In this document: positions 13,584-20,721 of the stretch, piece after piece
How positions within the stretch are numbered: position 1 is the first letter of the stretch
Layout: each line of letters begins with the position of its first letter
Origin: a virus
Virus record (IMG/VR): IMGVR_UViG_3300049793_000014
Span: 1-44,964 of that record
Reading direction: 5' to 3' (one strand)
DNA: 44,964 nucleotides
Position numbers and translations under genes: made by a program
Notes under the pieces: generated by a model
What the model was told of the DNA's origin: nothing
Database searches by the model: none
What the model saw: the letters and a program-made list of their open reading frames with translations, nothing else

Positions 13584-14206
13584 TTCGCGGCCTCTTTAAT
13601 AGCATCTGCAATAAGTTTCAAAACATCAACGCGATTAAGCCAATTGCCTGTTCTGTCTTCTTCCATGTACGTAATTAAGTTTTCCTTAACGTTGGGCGTA
13701 TAGCGGAATAGGTGTATAAGCCGCGCTTCAAGGTTATCAAGTGGCCGCACCGCGTTAGCTTTATCTAGCAATACTTGCGCTTGCTTCTTGCCTAGGGCTT
13801 CGGCTTCGGCCAGCTTCTTAGCGAATTCGGCATCATGTGCGGCCACGGTTGCAAGGCGCGTTGCTTCGGCTTCGTGATAGTCGGCAGGCGCAACCAAGCC
13901 CCCGGAACGATGTACACGGCCTTGCCATTGCTGTACATCGGGCATGGCTGACGCTGCTGGGGGCTGGCGCTCGCCTATCATTACCTTGCGCTCGCTGTAG
14001 GCCGGAACAGCCGTCAGCGGGCCGTGTTCGTCTTCTGCGGCGCGTGCTGCACGGCTATTGGCACTTGGGTAAATGGTAGCGTGGCCGATGTTGGTTACAG
14101 CCGAATACGACGGCTTAAAGCCAACGTGTGTTTGCCGTAAGCTTTCGGAAATATAGAGGCCATCGCTTGTAACCATTACGAAGCCTTCCTTAGTGTTGGT
14201 TGCCAT
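13580..14206 (-). CDS. Hypothetical protein
   Basis: The 208-residue protein has RBS AAGGAG. The N-terminal 90 residues are beta-like and Ser/Tyr-rich. Residues 110-150 are a charged helix (EAEATRLATVAAHDAEFAKKLAEAEALGKKQAQ), probably coiled coil. The C-terminus (LEARLIHLFRYTPNVKENLITYMEED) looks like a small helical domain. It is coupled to the 89-residue gene. I do not recognise the family. Confidence 0.6.
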   Translation of the reverse strand: MATNTKEGFVMVTSDGLYISESLRQTHVGFKPSYSAVTNIGHATIYPSANSRAARAAEDEHGPLTAVPAYSERKVMIGERQPPAASAMPDVQQWQGRVHRSGGLVAPADYHEAEATRLATVAAHDAEFAKKLAEAEALGKKQAQVLLDKANAVRPLDNLEARLIHLFRYTPNVKENLITYMEEDRTGNWLNRVDVLKLIADAIKEAAK

Positions 14207-14212
14207 TTTGGT

Positions 14213-14515
14213 TCACTCCTTCAATGTGGGTACGCTGCGAACATGCAACGAATAAAATACAGGGTCGCCGGAATTAATGCCGTAGAACGCCGGATGAACT
14301 TCAATTGAACGTGCAATTTCTTTTAAAGCTTCGTTCGGTACTAATTTGATTTTGTTGCATTCCCGGTAGGCTTGCTGGTAATCATCGTAATCAGATACGA
14401 CGATTTCGCCAAAGTGTTTTGCCGGTTCGTTGTTCTCGTTAAGCCGTTGGATTGTGTGGAAGTCGGCCAGAACGAAATATTTTAACTTGGTGCCCACACT
14501 AAGCCGGGCGGTCAT
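14213..14515 (-). CDS. Hypothetical protein
   Basis: The 100-residue alpha/beta protein (GTKLKYFVLADFHTIQRLNENNEPAKH...) is coupled to the upstream membrane-protein gene by ATGA (14512-14515). Both ends carry copies of the dispersed word: TGCCCACACTA at 14491-14501 near the start and the variant CAATGTGGGTA at 14222-14232 near the stop. I do not recognise it. Confidence 0.6.
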   Translation of the reverse strand: MTARLSVGTKLKYFVLADFHTIQRLNENNEPAKHFGEIVVSDYDDYQQAYRECNKIKLVPNEALKEIARSIEVHPAFYGINSGDPVFYSLHVRSVPTLKE

Positions 14516-14820
14516 TTCCGATACTCCCCGGTTGCGTCAGCATTGCGGCGGGCTTCTGCCATCATGCGGTTATCGTCGCGTTCGCGGATTTCAATCATGT
14601 TATGGATGACGTAAGCAAAGAAAATAACCACGGACAAACCAATAAAGAAGTGCGGCCAGTATTGGCTAATGTTTTCGCTGTTTGCGTAGACAAGGTGCAT
14701 GATGCCGAACACGATGCAACCGGCGATAGCCATGCCGACCAGTTGCAACAGCACGCCGCCCAATGCGCGAAGAAATACGTTAAACAGCGACGGACGGTTG
14801 ATTTTTGAAAAGTCGTTCAT
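14512..14820 (-). CDS. Two-TM membrane protein
   Basis: The 102-residue protein has two hydrophobic segments (FLRALGGVLLQLVGMAIAGCIVFGIMHLVY and FFIGLSVVIFFAYVIHNMI) with a charged C-terminal tail. It is probably a two-pass inner-membrane protein. It is first after the promoter at 14855-14882, with a strong RBS (AGGAGG). An early membrane role such as superinfection exclusion is possible but unproven. Confidence 0.65.
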   Translation of the reverse strand: MNDFSKINRPSLFNVFLRALGGVLLQLVGMAIAGCIVFGIMHLVYANSENISQYWPHFFIGLSVVIFFAYVIHNMIEIRERDDNRMMAEARRNADATGEYRK

Positions 14821-14854
14821 TTTGGGTTCCTCCTAAAGTTCGTTTGTATGATTC

Positions 14855-14882
14855 ATTGTAGCATACGATTGCGCTACGTCAA
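14855..14882 (-). promoter_or_regulatory. Extended -10 leftward promoter
   Basis: On the minus strand TTGACG (14877-14882), 16 bp, then TG-C-TACAAT (-10 at 14855-14860), followed by GAATCATAC. It is a member of the repeated promoter family. Confidence 0.7.
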
Positions 14883-15172
14883 GAAGTTTTATTTGTTGTG
14901 TGGTTGTGGTGCTTTTTAAGTGCGGCCCAAACCTTCGTTCTAAATTCCTGCGGGCTTTGGCCCTTGCGAAACTTGACAAGGCCCGTTGTAGGCCAGAAGT
15001 CAGCCCCGACTTTGCCTTCGTGCATAAGCATAATATGGACGCCCTGATTGTTGGTTATGTATTCGATTTCGGCTTTCCAAAGATCGTATTCGGCTTCTGT
15101 AATCATTTCAAGTTTGTAATACAACTGAACCGGGACGCTTTGAAAGCCTAGCTTGTGTGAGTTATGTTCCAT
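14879..15172 (-). CDS. Hypothetical protein
   Basis: The 97-residue protein contains an EAEYDLWKAEIEYITNNQG helix, then ADFWPTTGLVKFRKGQ, which recalls small phage domains built round a WPTTG-type turn. RBS AAGAGG. Its 3' end overlaps the -35 of the next promoter. Function unknown. Confidence 0.6.
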   Translation of the reverse strand: MEHNSHKLGFQSVPVQLYYKLEMITEAEYDLWKAEIEYITNNQGVHIMLMHEGKVGADFWPTTGLVKFRKGQSPQEFRTKVWAALKKHHNHTTNKTS

Positions 15173-15184
15173 TTCTTTTGCCTC

Positions 15185-15676
15185 TTATTTGATAGTTACC
15201 AAAACACGGATATGCGCGCACTGAATATTATAGCCGCCTGCGTAGACGATGCGGATTTTAATATATTTCTCGCCTGCGTTCGTTGTAACTTTGTAAACGC
15301 CTTCAAAACCGTCTTGGCTGTTCGTTGTAACCTTGCCAGTGATTGCGGTAATGTTTTCTTTGTAAAGCTTCTGCGCGATCTTATGGAAACGTTGATCGGC
15401 GATAGCTGCGCAGCTTTTGGCGATAAACGTTTTTGTGTGGTTCGTATATACGCCACACTTCAAGATTTCATACCAGCCCTTGCCGCCTGCAATCGAGTAC
15501 AAACGGGCGTACAGCTTCCATGCGTTGTGTCGAAGCTGTTCATACTCTGCGCTGTTGTGGAAGGCCGCCAAGGCTTCGCAACGGCCCTTGGCCCATGCCT
15601 GCGTATCTTCGCAAAGCTTGGCATCGTAGACGGCAAACTCTTGTTTAAGGCCGCTGATAAGTTGTTCGTAGTTCAT
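15185..15676 (-). CDS. Hypothetical protein
   Basis: The 163-residue protein is the first gene after the 15751-15773 terminator and the promoter at 15707-15735, with RBS AAGGAG. The N-terminal half is helical with two Cys. The C-terminal half is beta-like (TNAGEKYIKIRIVYAGGYNIQCAHIRVLV). I do not recognise it. Confidence 0.6.
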   Translation of the reverse strand: MNYEQLISGLKQEFAVYDAKLCEDTQAWAKGRCEALAAFHNSAEYEQLRHNAWKLYARLYSIAGGKGWYEILKCGVYTNHTKTFIAKSCAAIADQRFHKIAQKLYKENITAITGKVTTNSQDGFEGVYKVTTNAGEKYIKIRIVYAGGYNIQCAHIRVLVTIK

Positions 15677-15706
15677 GGCGCTTACTCCTTCGTAGTTGAT
15701 GAACGT

Positions 15707-15735
15707 AGTTTAGTCGAAAGTCTGGACGAATACAA
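15707..15735 (-). promoter_or_regulatory. Leftward promoter
   Basis: On the minus strand TTGTAT (15730-15735), 17 bp, then TAAACT (15707-15712). It restarts transcription after the terminator that ends the primase operon. Confidence 0.6.
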
Positions 15736-15750
15736 GAAACATTTTCAAAC

Positions 15751-15773
15751 AAAAAAAAACCGCCCGAAGGCGG
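15751..15773 (-). terminator. Intrinsic terminator after the primase operon
   Basis: On the minus strand CCGCC-TTCG-GGCGG is followed by nine T. The short stem with a UUCG loop and long U tract is typical of an efficient rho-independent terminator. Confidence 0.88.
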
Positions 15774-15795
15774 CAAACAGGGGAACCGGCGCGGC

Positions 15796-15999
15796 TTAGA
15801 TATAGAAGCTGGTAACGTCCACCAACGACATTGACGGCAACCAGCGTTGCAAGTCTTCAAACGTGAAAGCGGAAGAAAAACCTATAGTGTGCCAATGGTC
15901 AACACAAAATTCTGAACTGCCTTCGTATTCAACAATCTTTACTTCCCAATGGAAGTTTGCAACCGTCTTACGGGCAACGGCTAAAGTTGGCTTTTTCAT
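15796..15999 (-). CDS. Hypothetical protein
   Basis: The 67-residue protein starts 18 bases after the primase stop with RBS AAGGA, and is last in the HTH-primase operon. It is mixed alpha/beta with several Trp and His (HWEVKIVEYEG, VDHWHTIGFSS). I do not recognise it. Confidence 0.6.
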   Translation of the reverse strand: MKKPTLAVARKTVANFHWEVKIVEYEGSSEFCVDHWHTIGFSSAFTFEDLQRWLPSMSLVDVTSFYI

Positions 16000-16017
16000 C
16001 GCTTCGTTCCTTAGTAG

Positions 16018-18345
16018 TTAAAGCCCGAAGGCTTTAGGGTTTGCAATCATATATGAGACTGCCGAAGTATTGTAATCTTTGGACATAATCGCCCGGCTCA
16101 TTTCTTGAGCATCGCCGCGTTCGCATAACGTTTTAAGTGCGCGCTTGATTGCACCTGACGAACCTATGCGATCTTTCTTGAATATTGAAACCGAAGCTAA
16201 CCGCCGTTGACAATACGAATATGGAATGATGCGGGCTGAATGCAAATGGCCCATTCCTTCGCCGGAGTATTTCATAACGTCAGGCCATGCGGAAGTGACG
16301 TATTCTTTAATCGTAGTCATCATCTTAGCAAGCTGCTTTGTTTCGTCGTTCTCTACGCCAATTTCCCCGGCATCAAAACGTGTAAGCAAGTTGCGAACGT
16401 CGGCGACAACTAGATTAATAGCCCATGATAAAACATCGCTAGTAATTTGCGGGTCATATGGGTTGCAACCAACGGCGACGGTTGCGGCCAACTTCAACGC
16501 CTTCATGTGGGCACGACTCCAAAGCTGGCGCTTAACGTCCCGGTCTGTGCTGTTCGTGTTCGCCCTACAATATTCTTCAAAATCATAAGCTTGCTGCTCT
16601 ACGCCTTGAACGAATTGAACGTGAATTGCTTTGTGCTGACTATTTAACATAAGCGAATGCGCGCACAGTGTAGAAAGCCGGTCAATAAGTTCAAACGAAG
16701 GCTTTGCACTTGCCCCGGCACGATTCAAAGGCGGAACAATGCCTTTGTATTCAATCATGGTAAAGCGCGGTAACAAACCTTCGCTAATTAAACCTTCGTG
16801 CAAACCTTCGTAGAACTTTTCAGGCGTCGATTCGCCCATAAGGGTAAAAGCTGGCGCGGTAATCGCTGCCGTGTTCTTATCCTTATCCGAATAGATTGAC
16901 GGCCTTAATACTTTGCCTTCGCCCGATTTGTTATATGCGTCAAGCAGGAAGCGGCGCAGGCCCAGCAAATGCGGCGGCGCGTTGAACGCTGCCATTTGCT
17001 GCAAGTACATACCAAATTCGCCGACCAACGAAACAAAACACGTTGGCCCCCGCGACATATATTTGATGACTGCCTGCGACGATGCGATTTCACCGGGGCC
17101 AATAAAATCAACAGCGGCGGGAACTGTGCGAATAACTTGTTGCATAAGCTTGTCAATGCCGCTTGCAATAGCTTCTTTGCCTGTTCCTGTAGGTGCGAGT
17201 AATAGAACGTACTGATTAAGGCCGGTTGCGGATATGTTGTATGACCTGCCCACAATACCAGCCACCAGACCCAGCGCACCGGCAAGCGCGATTTCAGGCA
17301 CCGGGCGCGGCGCGGCTGCATAGATGAATTGGGCAATCTCGCCAACAAGTCCGGGAGGCACACTGTAGACCGATGACGTTACAGGCATTTCAATATACGG
17401 CGTGCATTCGACAGGCGGCGGAAGTGCTGCGGCTTGACTATTTTGGCTTGGCGGCGGCAAGGCTTCGCGGCTACGTTGGGCCAAAATTTCTTCCAAAAGG
17501 TTGCGCAGGCCGTCAATATCTACAGGCGGCAACATACGATCAAACGTTTTGCCTAACATATAGTTCATGTAGTCATCGCGCCATGCTTTATCACGCGCCC
17601 CCAAACCGGACGCACGAAACAACCGCGTTATCTGCGTCCGATTGTACGTATAAAACGCGATAATATCGACCAGTGCGAAATCAGCTTCCGATTGCGATTG
17701 ATACATACCTTGCCACCGCCCGGCATACAGTTCGGCAAATTTGTCGCCGTTCGCTGCGGTAATAGCGCGGTTAATAACTTGTTCGTCGGTTTCTTTTTCT
17801 TCTGCGCAACCCGCATAGATCGCAGCAGCTACGCCACCATGCCCCATTTGTGAATGAAGCGCATTGAGCATATCGTTATATTCGACAATAGGCGCGGCGC
17901 GGTACACATTGCCGGTCATAGTCATATACCGTTCTGACGTATAGATTTCGATAGAGCTACGGCGACGGCCTGACGGAAGATCGCCTTTAACTATAATATG
18001 GATGCCGTGCCCGGAAGGCGACAATTCGGCGTAACTGTTGAATTCAGTATAAATCTTAAACTGGCGGTCGAAAACTGTTTGATCGCCTTTAGGGTCGTCC
18101 AGATCAATAAAGCCGTAAGGGTCTTCGCGGGTTAATACGAAGCCAATGCCGGAATAAAAACCGTAAGACATTGAGGCAATAACTTCGGCATAAGTTGCCC
18201 ATGTACTAGGGTCTGTTACGCTTGCAAGACCGCCAGATCGTGCGGAATACGGAACCTTAACCGGCTTCGGTGCGTCAAGGTCTTCGTAACGCCAGCAAAT
18301 CCATTGCACGTAAGTTTGCATTTCAAGGGGGATATTCTCAAACAT
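16018..18345 (-). CDS. Primase-polymerase/helicase fusion (prim-pol + DUF3987-like ATPase)
   Basis: The 775-residue protein has an N-terminal prim-pol (AEP) domain: D81-L-D83 in GFIDLDDP, S111-G-H113 in SPSGHGIHI, and an acidic IEIY near 132-135. A linker rich in Pro/Gln/Ala (about 293-320) leads to a P-loop ATPase with Walker A APTGTGKE at 384-391 and DUF3987-like sequence (LVGEFGMYL, TLMGESTPEKFY). The last 70 residues are a probable winged-helix domain, copied in the protein at 12261. It would make primers and unwind DNA for the family B polymerase encoded on the other arm. It overlaps the HTH gene by 8 bp. Length and domain order match NrS-1-like or P4-like primase-helicases. Confidence 0.85.
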   Translation of the reverse strand: MFENIPLEMQTYVQWICWRYEDLDAPKPVKVPYSARSGGLASVTDPSTWATYAEVIASMSYGFYSGIGFVLTREDPYGFIDLDDPKGDQTVFDRQFKIYTEFNSYAELSPSGHGIHIIVKGDLPSGRRRSSIEIYTSERYMTMTGNVYRAAPIVEYNDMLNALHSQMGHGGVAAAIYAGCAEEKETDEQVINRAITAANGDKFAELYAGRWQGMYQSQSEADFALVDIIAFYTYNRTQITRLFRASGLGARDKAWRDDYMNYMLGKTFDRMLPPVDIDGLRNLLEEILAQRSREALPPPSQNSQAAALPPPVECTPYIEMPVTSSVYSVPPGLVGEIAQFIYAAAPRPVPEIALAGALGLVAGIVGRSYNISATGLNQYVLLLAPTGTGKEAIASGIDKLMQQVIRTVPAAVDFIGPGEIASSQAVIKYMSRGPTCFVSLVGEFGMYLQQMAAFNAPPHLLGLRRFLLDAYNKSGEGKVLRPSIYSDKDKNTAAITAPAFTLMGESTPEKFYEGLHEGLISEGLLPRFTMIEYKGIVPPLNRAGASAKPSFELIDRLSTLCAHSLMLNSQHKAIHVQFVQGVEQQAYDFEEYCRANTNSTDRDVKRQLWSRAHMKALKLAATVAVGCNPYDPQITSDVLSWAINLVVADVRNLLTRFDAGEIGVENDETKQLAKMMTTIKEYVTSAWPDVMKYSGEGMGHLHSARIIPYSYCQRRLASVSIFKKDRIGSSGAIKRALKTLCERGDAQEMSRAIMSKDYNTSAVSYMIANPKAFGL

Positions 18346-18568
18346 CCTTAACCCCCTTCGTTAAGAAGTCGAAGATAGCGCCAACTTTATTAACGGAAGG
18401 GTCTTTGATTTCGCCCCGCGTCATCTTCTTAATCCAAGCTTCGGACGCCCCGGCAACTTCTGCCAAGTCTTGCAGCGATACACTACGCGGGCGGTTCGCT
18501 ATTAAGGTTCGTGTCTTCTTTAGCCATTCATGCGCTTCAAGACTCGTTGCGTTTTCTTCTTCAATCAT
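18338..18568 (-). CDS. Small HTH DNA-binding protein (Cro/CI-like)
   Basis: From the ATG at 18568 this is a 76-residue protein whose SLQDLAEVAGASEAWIKKMTRG segment fits a helix-turn-helix of the XRE/Cro type (A-x3-G-x-S core, followed by a recognition helix). An upstream TTG (18607) is rejected because it overlaps the candidate -10 and lacks an RBS. It is the first gene of the leftward arm, directly at the divergent promoter pair, as phage early regulators usually are. A copy of the dispersed 11-bp word lies in its leader (18586-18596). Autoregulation through that site is an inference. A primase accessory role is the alternative. Confidence 0.7.
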   Translation of the reverse strand: MIEEENATSLEAHEWLKKTRTLIANRPRSVSLQDLAEVAGASEAWIKKMTRGEIKDPSVNKVGAIFDFLTKGVKDV

Positions 18569-18585
18569 GGCGCGGCTTCCCGGTT

Positions 18586-18596
18586 CAATGTGGGCA
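18586..18596 (-). promoter_or_regulatory. Candidate operator: dispersed word in the HTH gene leader
   Basis: The sequence read on the minus strand is TGCCCACATTG, one base from the consensus TGCCCACATTA. It lies between the -10 (18607-18612) and the HTH ATG (18566-18568), within about 20 bp of the expected transcription start. A protein bound here would block initiation or early elongation. Confidence 0.45.
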
Positions 18597-18606
18597 ATTG
18601 GAAACA

Positions 18607-18635
18607 AGTCTAGGGGATAGTATGTTATACGTCAA
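18607..18635 (-). promoter_or_regulatory. Leftward early promoter
   Basis: On the minus strand TTGACG (18630-18635), 17 bp, then TAGACT (18607-18612). It drives the HTH-primase operon and is back to back with the rightward promoter at 18649-18677. Confidence 0.65.
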
Positions 18636-18648
18636 GGATATTTTTGGC

Positions 18649-18677
18649 TTGACTTGTGCAAACCGCTTGACTATCAT
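18649..18677 (+). promoter_or_regulatory. Rightward early promoter
   Basis: TTGACT (18649-18654), 17 bp, then TATCAT (18672-18677) precede the MazG-like gene. The two -35 boxes of the divergent pair are only 13 bp apart, so a single bound protein could control both arms. Confidence 0.75.
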
Positions 18678-18727
18678 TGTTCTTACGTTGTGGCCGCTTG
18701 CCGCAATACAACATTGAAGGGTATGCC

Positions 18728-19312
18728 ATGAACCAACAGCCCCAAACGTTCGACTACATCGAAGAAGCACACAAGACAGCATCGAACCAATTCCACGGCG
18801 ATATGGTGCCTTACGCTCATTTCTGCGAAGTTATGGCCCGCGTCATCGCAGCAATCAACGAACTTGACGCAATCAAGAAAACGATCTTTTACGGCAAGCA
18901 ATTGCCGGACTTTCATATCAAACAAGCCGAGTGCAAGCACAGCTTGAAATTCGTGCATTTCCACCTTGTTGACGACGACACAACGCCAGCACAAGCCAAA
19001 AACATCATTCATGGCATCATCGGCAAGGCCACCGAATCCGGCGAACTTCTGGAAGCTTTGGCCGCGTGCATGATGGACGGCGTATCGTTCGATAAAACAA
19101 ACTGTCTTGAAGAAGTAGGGGATGGCATGTGGTATGACGCACTTATCGCCAAAGCCTGCGGCTTCAACTTTGGCGAAGCGCAAACGGTCAATATCGAAAA
19201 GCTGCGCGCACGCTTTCCGCATCAATTTGCCGAAGCTGACGCGGTTAATCGTAACTTGGCCGTAGAGCGCGCGATCTTGGAGCAACAACCGAAAGACGGC
19301 CATGAAAAATAG
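18728..19312 (+). CDS. MazG-like nucleotide pyrophosphohydrolase
   Basis: The 194-residue protein has the all-alpha NTP pyrophosphatase pattern: GKATESGELLEAL (E-x3-E) and CLEEVGDGMWYDAL (E-E-x2-D), followed by NIEKLRARFPHQF, A-x-NRNL and ER near the C-terminus, as in phage MazG-like proteins. These enzymes hydrolyse (d)NTPs to NMP and pyrophosphate. In phages they are proposed to tune nucleotide pools or ppGpp. The ATG at 18728 follows GAAGGG and is better than an in-frame upstream start at 18677, which would overlap the -10. It is first in the rightward operon. Confidence 0.85.
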   Translation: MNQQPQTFDYIEEAHKTASNQFHGDMVPYAHFCEVMARVIAAINELDAIKKTIFYGKQLPDFHIKQAECKHSLKFVHFHLVDDDTTPAQAKNIIHGIIGKATESGELLEALAACMMDGVSFDKTNCLEEVGDGMWYDALIAKACGFNFGEAQTVNIEKLRARFPHQFAEADAVNRNLAVERAILEQQPKDGHEK

Positions 19313-19313
19313 C

Positions 19314-19342
19314 TTGACAGGCCGAAGTAATCAACGTATCTT
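19314..19342 (+). promoter_or_regulatory. Rightward internal promoter
   Basis: TTGACA (19314-19319), 17 bp, then TATCTT (19337-19342), directly after the MazG-like stop. It would provide extra transcripts for the recombination/SSB genes and supports the later ATG (19392) for the next CDS. Confidence 0.65.
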
Positions 19343-19391
19343 TATACCAGACCGGCGCGATTCGCTACGGCAACCAAAGAAAGGCAAAATC

Positions 19392-19883
19392 ATGTTTGAA
19401 CTCAAAGATCCAGACGGCGGCCCATCGCGGTTTTTCACCGAAGAACAAATGACCGCTGAACGCGACCGCCTTTTGTTGGCATGGGAAAAGGCCAAAAAGG
19501 CGCTTGAAGTTGCCAAAGAAGACGAAATGAAAGCGCGTAAAGCATCCGTCGCGTTCATGTTCGATGAAACGACGACCGGGACGCAAAAAGTTGACCTTGG
19601 CGGCGGCTACGTAGCCAAAGCCGTGATTAAGATCAACTACGGTTTTATCAAAAACGAAGATGGAAAAGTTGACAAGCGCCGGATTGAAATGGCGCTTTCC
19701 AAAATCGAACACAACAGCGCAGCGGGCGAACTGATCGCCGAACGTCTGGTGAAATGGACGCCTGATTTGTCGTTGACCGAATACAAATTGCTTTCGGAAA
19801 AAGACAGAAAGATCATTGACGCGGTTATCATTACGACTGACGCCGCGCCAACGCTGGAAATCGTCGCACCAAAAAGCAAGTAA
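19392..19883 (+). CDS. Conserved phage protein (DUF7173-like)
   Basis: From the ATG at 19392 (RBS GAAAGG) this is a 163-residue protein. An upstream in-frame ATG at 19302 is rejected because the internal promoter (19314-19342) lies after it. The N-terminus is a charged helix (TAERDRLLLAWEKAKKALEVAKEDE). The C-terminus (ALSKIEHNSAAGELIAERLVKWTPDLS..EYKLLSEKDRKIIDAVI) resembles phage DUF7173 proteins found next to Sak4 and DUF669 genes. Its neighbours suggest an accessory role in recombination or ssDNA handling. No catalytic motif is seen. Confidence 0.65.
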   Translation: MFELKDPDGGPSRFFTEEQMTAERDRLLLAWEKAKKALEVAKEDEMKARKASVAFMFDETTTGTQKVDLGGGYVAKAVIKINYGFIKNEDGKVDKRRIEMALSKIEHNSAAGELIAERLVKWTPDLSLTEYKLLSEKDRKIIDAVIITTDAAPTLEIVAPKSK

Positions 19884-19890
19884 CCAAACC

Positions 19891-19921
19891 CGGCCCCGGA
19901 TGCCCACATTAACCGGGGCCG
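19891..19921 (+). promoter_or_regulatory. 9-bp stem-loop whose loop is the dispersed word
   Basis: CGGCCCCGG (19891-19899) pairs with CCGGGGCCG (19913-19921). The 13-base loop ATGCCCACATTAA contains a perfect TGCCCACATTA. It sits 17 bases before the Sak4-like ATG and has no U tract. It could be an mRNA processing or translational element, or a cruciform presenting the site. Confidence 0.55.
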
Positions 19922-19937
19922 CACTTGAAAGGCATGT

Positions 19938-20657
19938 ATGCAGCAATCGAACTTGAAACCAGCCGGGCAACTGGCCCAGCGGTTCGGCGTCAAGGCTATC
20001 TTGTATGGCAAGCCGGGCACCGGCAAAACGCCGCTAATGAATACGGCCCCGCGTCCGGTCTTGCTCGCAACCGAACCGGGTTTGCTTTCGATGCGCAATA
20101 GCCAAGTGCCAACTTGGGACGCATTTAACCCCGAACGCATCGAAGAATTCTTTAAATGGTTTTTTGAATCGAAGGAAGCGGCCAACTTCGACACATTGGG
20201 CGTTGACTCCGGTTCGCAACTGGCGGAAATCATTTTGGCGCAGGAACAGAACCGCCAGAAAGACGGGCGCAAAGCATACGGCGAACTTTCCCGCCGTTGC
20301 ATGGTGTATTTCGACCAACTGTTTTTCATGCCGCAGAAGCATATTGTTTTGATCTGCAAGCAAACGCAGGCCGAAACCGGCAAAACCATCGTTCAAGCTA
20401 ACGGCGCGTTTAATGTCGAATTTACGTATCAAGCGCAACCGTATTTTCCCGGCAACGATTTGAACGTAAAAGTTCCGCACCGCTACGACGAAATTTTGTA
20501 TATGGCAGAAGCAACCGTACCCGGTCAACAGCGGCCAGTAATGGCACTAAGAACCAAAGGCACCGCCGAAATATTGGCGCGGGATCGTAGCGGCAATCTT
20601 GCCGAACTTGAACCGCCCGATTTGTCGGCACTGTTTCAAAAGGCAATGATTCAATAA
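19938..20657 (+). CDS. Sak4-like RecA/AAA-type recombination ATPase
   Basis: The 239-residue protein has Walker A LYGKPGTGKTPL near residue 24 and a Walker B-like FDTLGVDSGSQLAE near 95. Its size and arrangement match AAA_24/Sak4 phage proteins, single-domain RecA-like ATPases that promote single-strand annealing with the help of a cognate SSB. The DUF669-type SSB is encoded immediately downstream, a pairing seen in many phages. It probably works in recombination-dependent replication. RBS GAAAGG. Confidence 0.82.
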   Translation: MQQSNLKPAGQLAQRFGVKAILYGKPGTGKTPLMNTAPRPVLLATEPGLLSMRNSQVPTWDAFNPERIEEFFKWFFESKEAANFDTLGVDSGSQLAEIILAQEQNRQKDGRKAYGELSRRCMVYFDQLFFMPQKHIVLICKQTQAETGKTIVQANGAFNVEFTYQAQPYFPGNDLNVKVPHRYDEILYMAEATVPGQQRPVMALRTKGTAEILARDRSGNLAELEPPDLSALFQKAMIQ

Positions 20658-20669
20658 ACGGCCCCTTTT

Positions 20670-20707
20670 GTCGCTTTGCCGTAGTTTAAAAGGCGACTTT
20701 CTTTAGA
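20670..20707 (+). terminator. Weak terminator or attenuator before the SSB gene
   Basis: GTCGC-TTT (20670-20677) pairs with AAAGGCGAC (20689-20697) with one bulged base, and TTTCTTT follows. It would reduce, but probably not stop, read-through into the SSB gene. Confidence 0.45.
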
Positions 20708-20721
20708 AAGGTGTACCCAAA

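Noticed and set aside
18568-18607. TTG at 18607 as the start of the HTH gene
   Set aside because: It would lie on the -10 element of the leftward promoter and lacks a Shine-Dalgarno sequence. The ATG at 18568 has GGGAAG upstream.
18338-18728. Temperate immunity region
   Set aside because: There is a divergent promoter pair with a Cro-like protein, but no integrase, no CI-size repressor and no partition genes. The layout alone does not support lysogeny, although the stoperator-like sites leave a small possibility.
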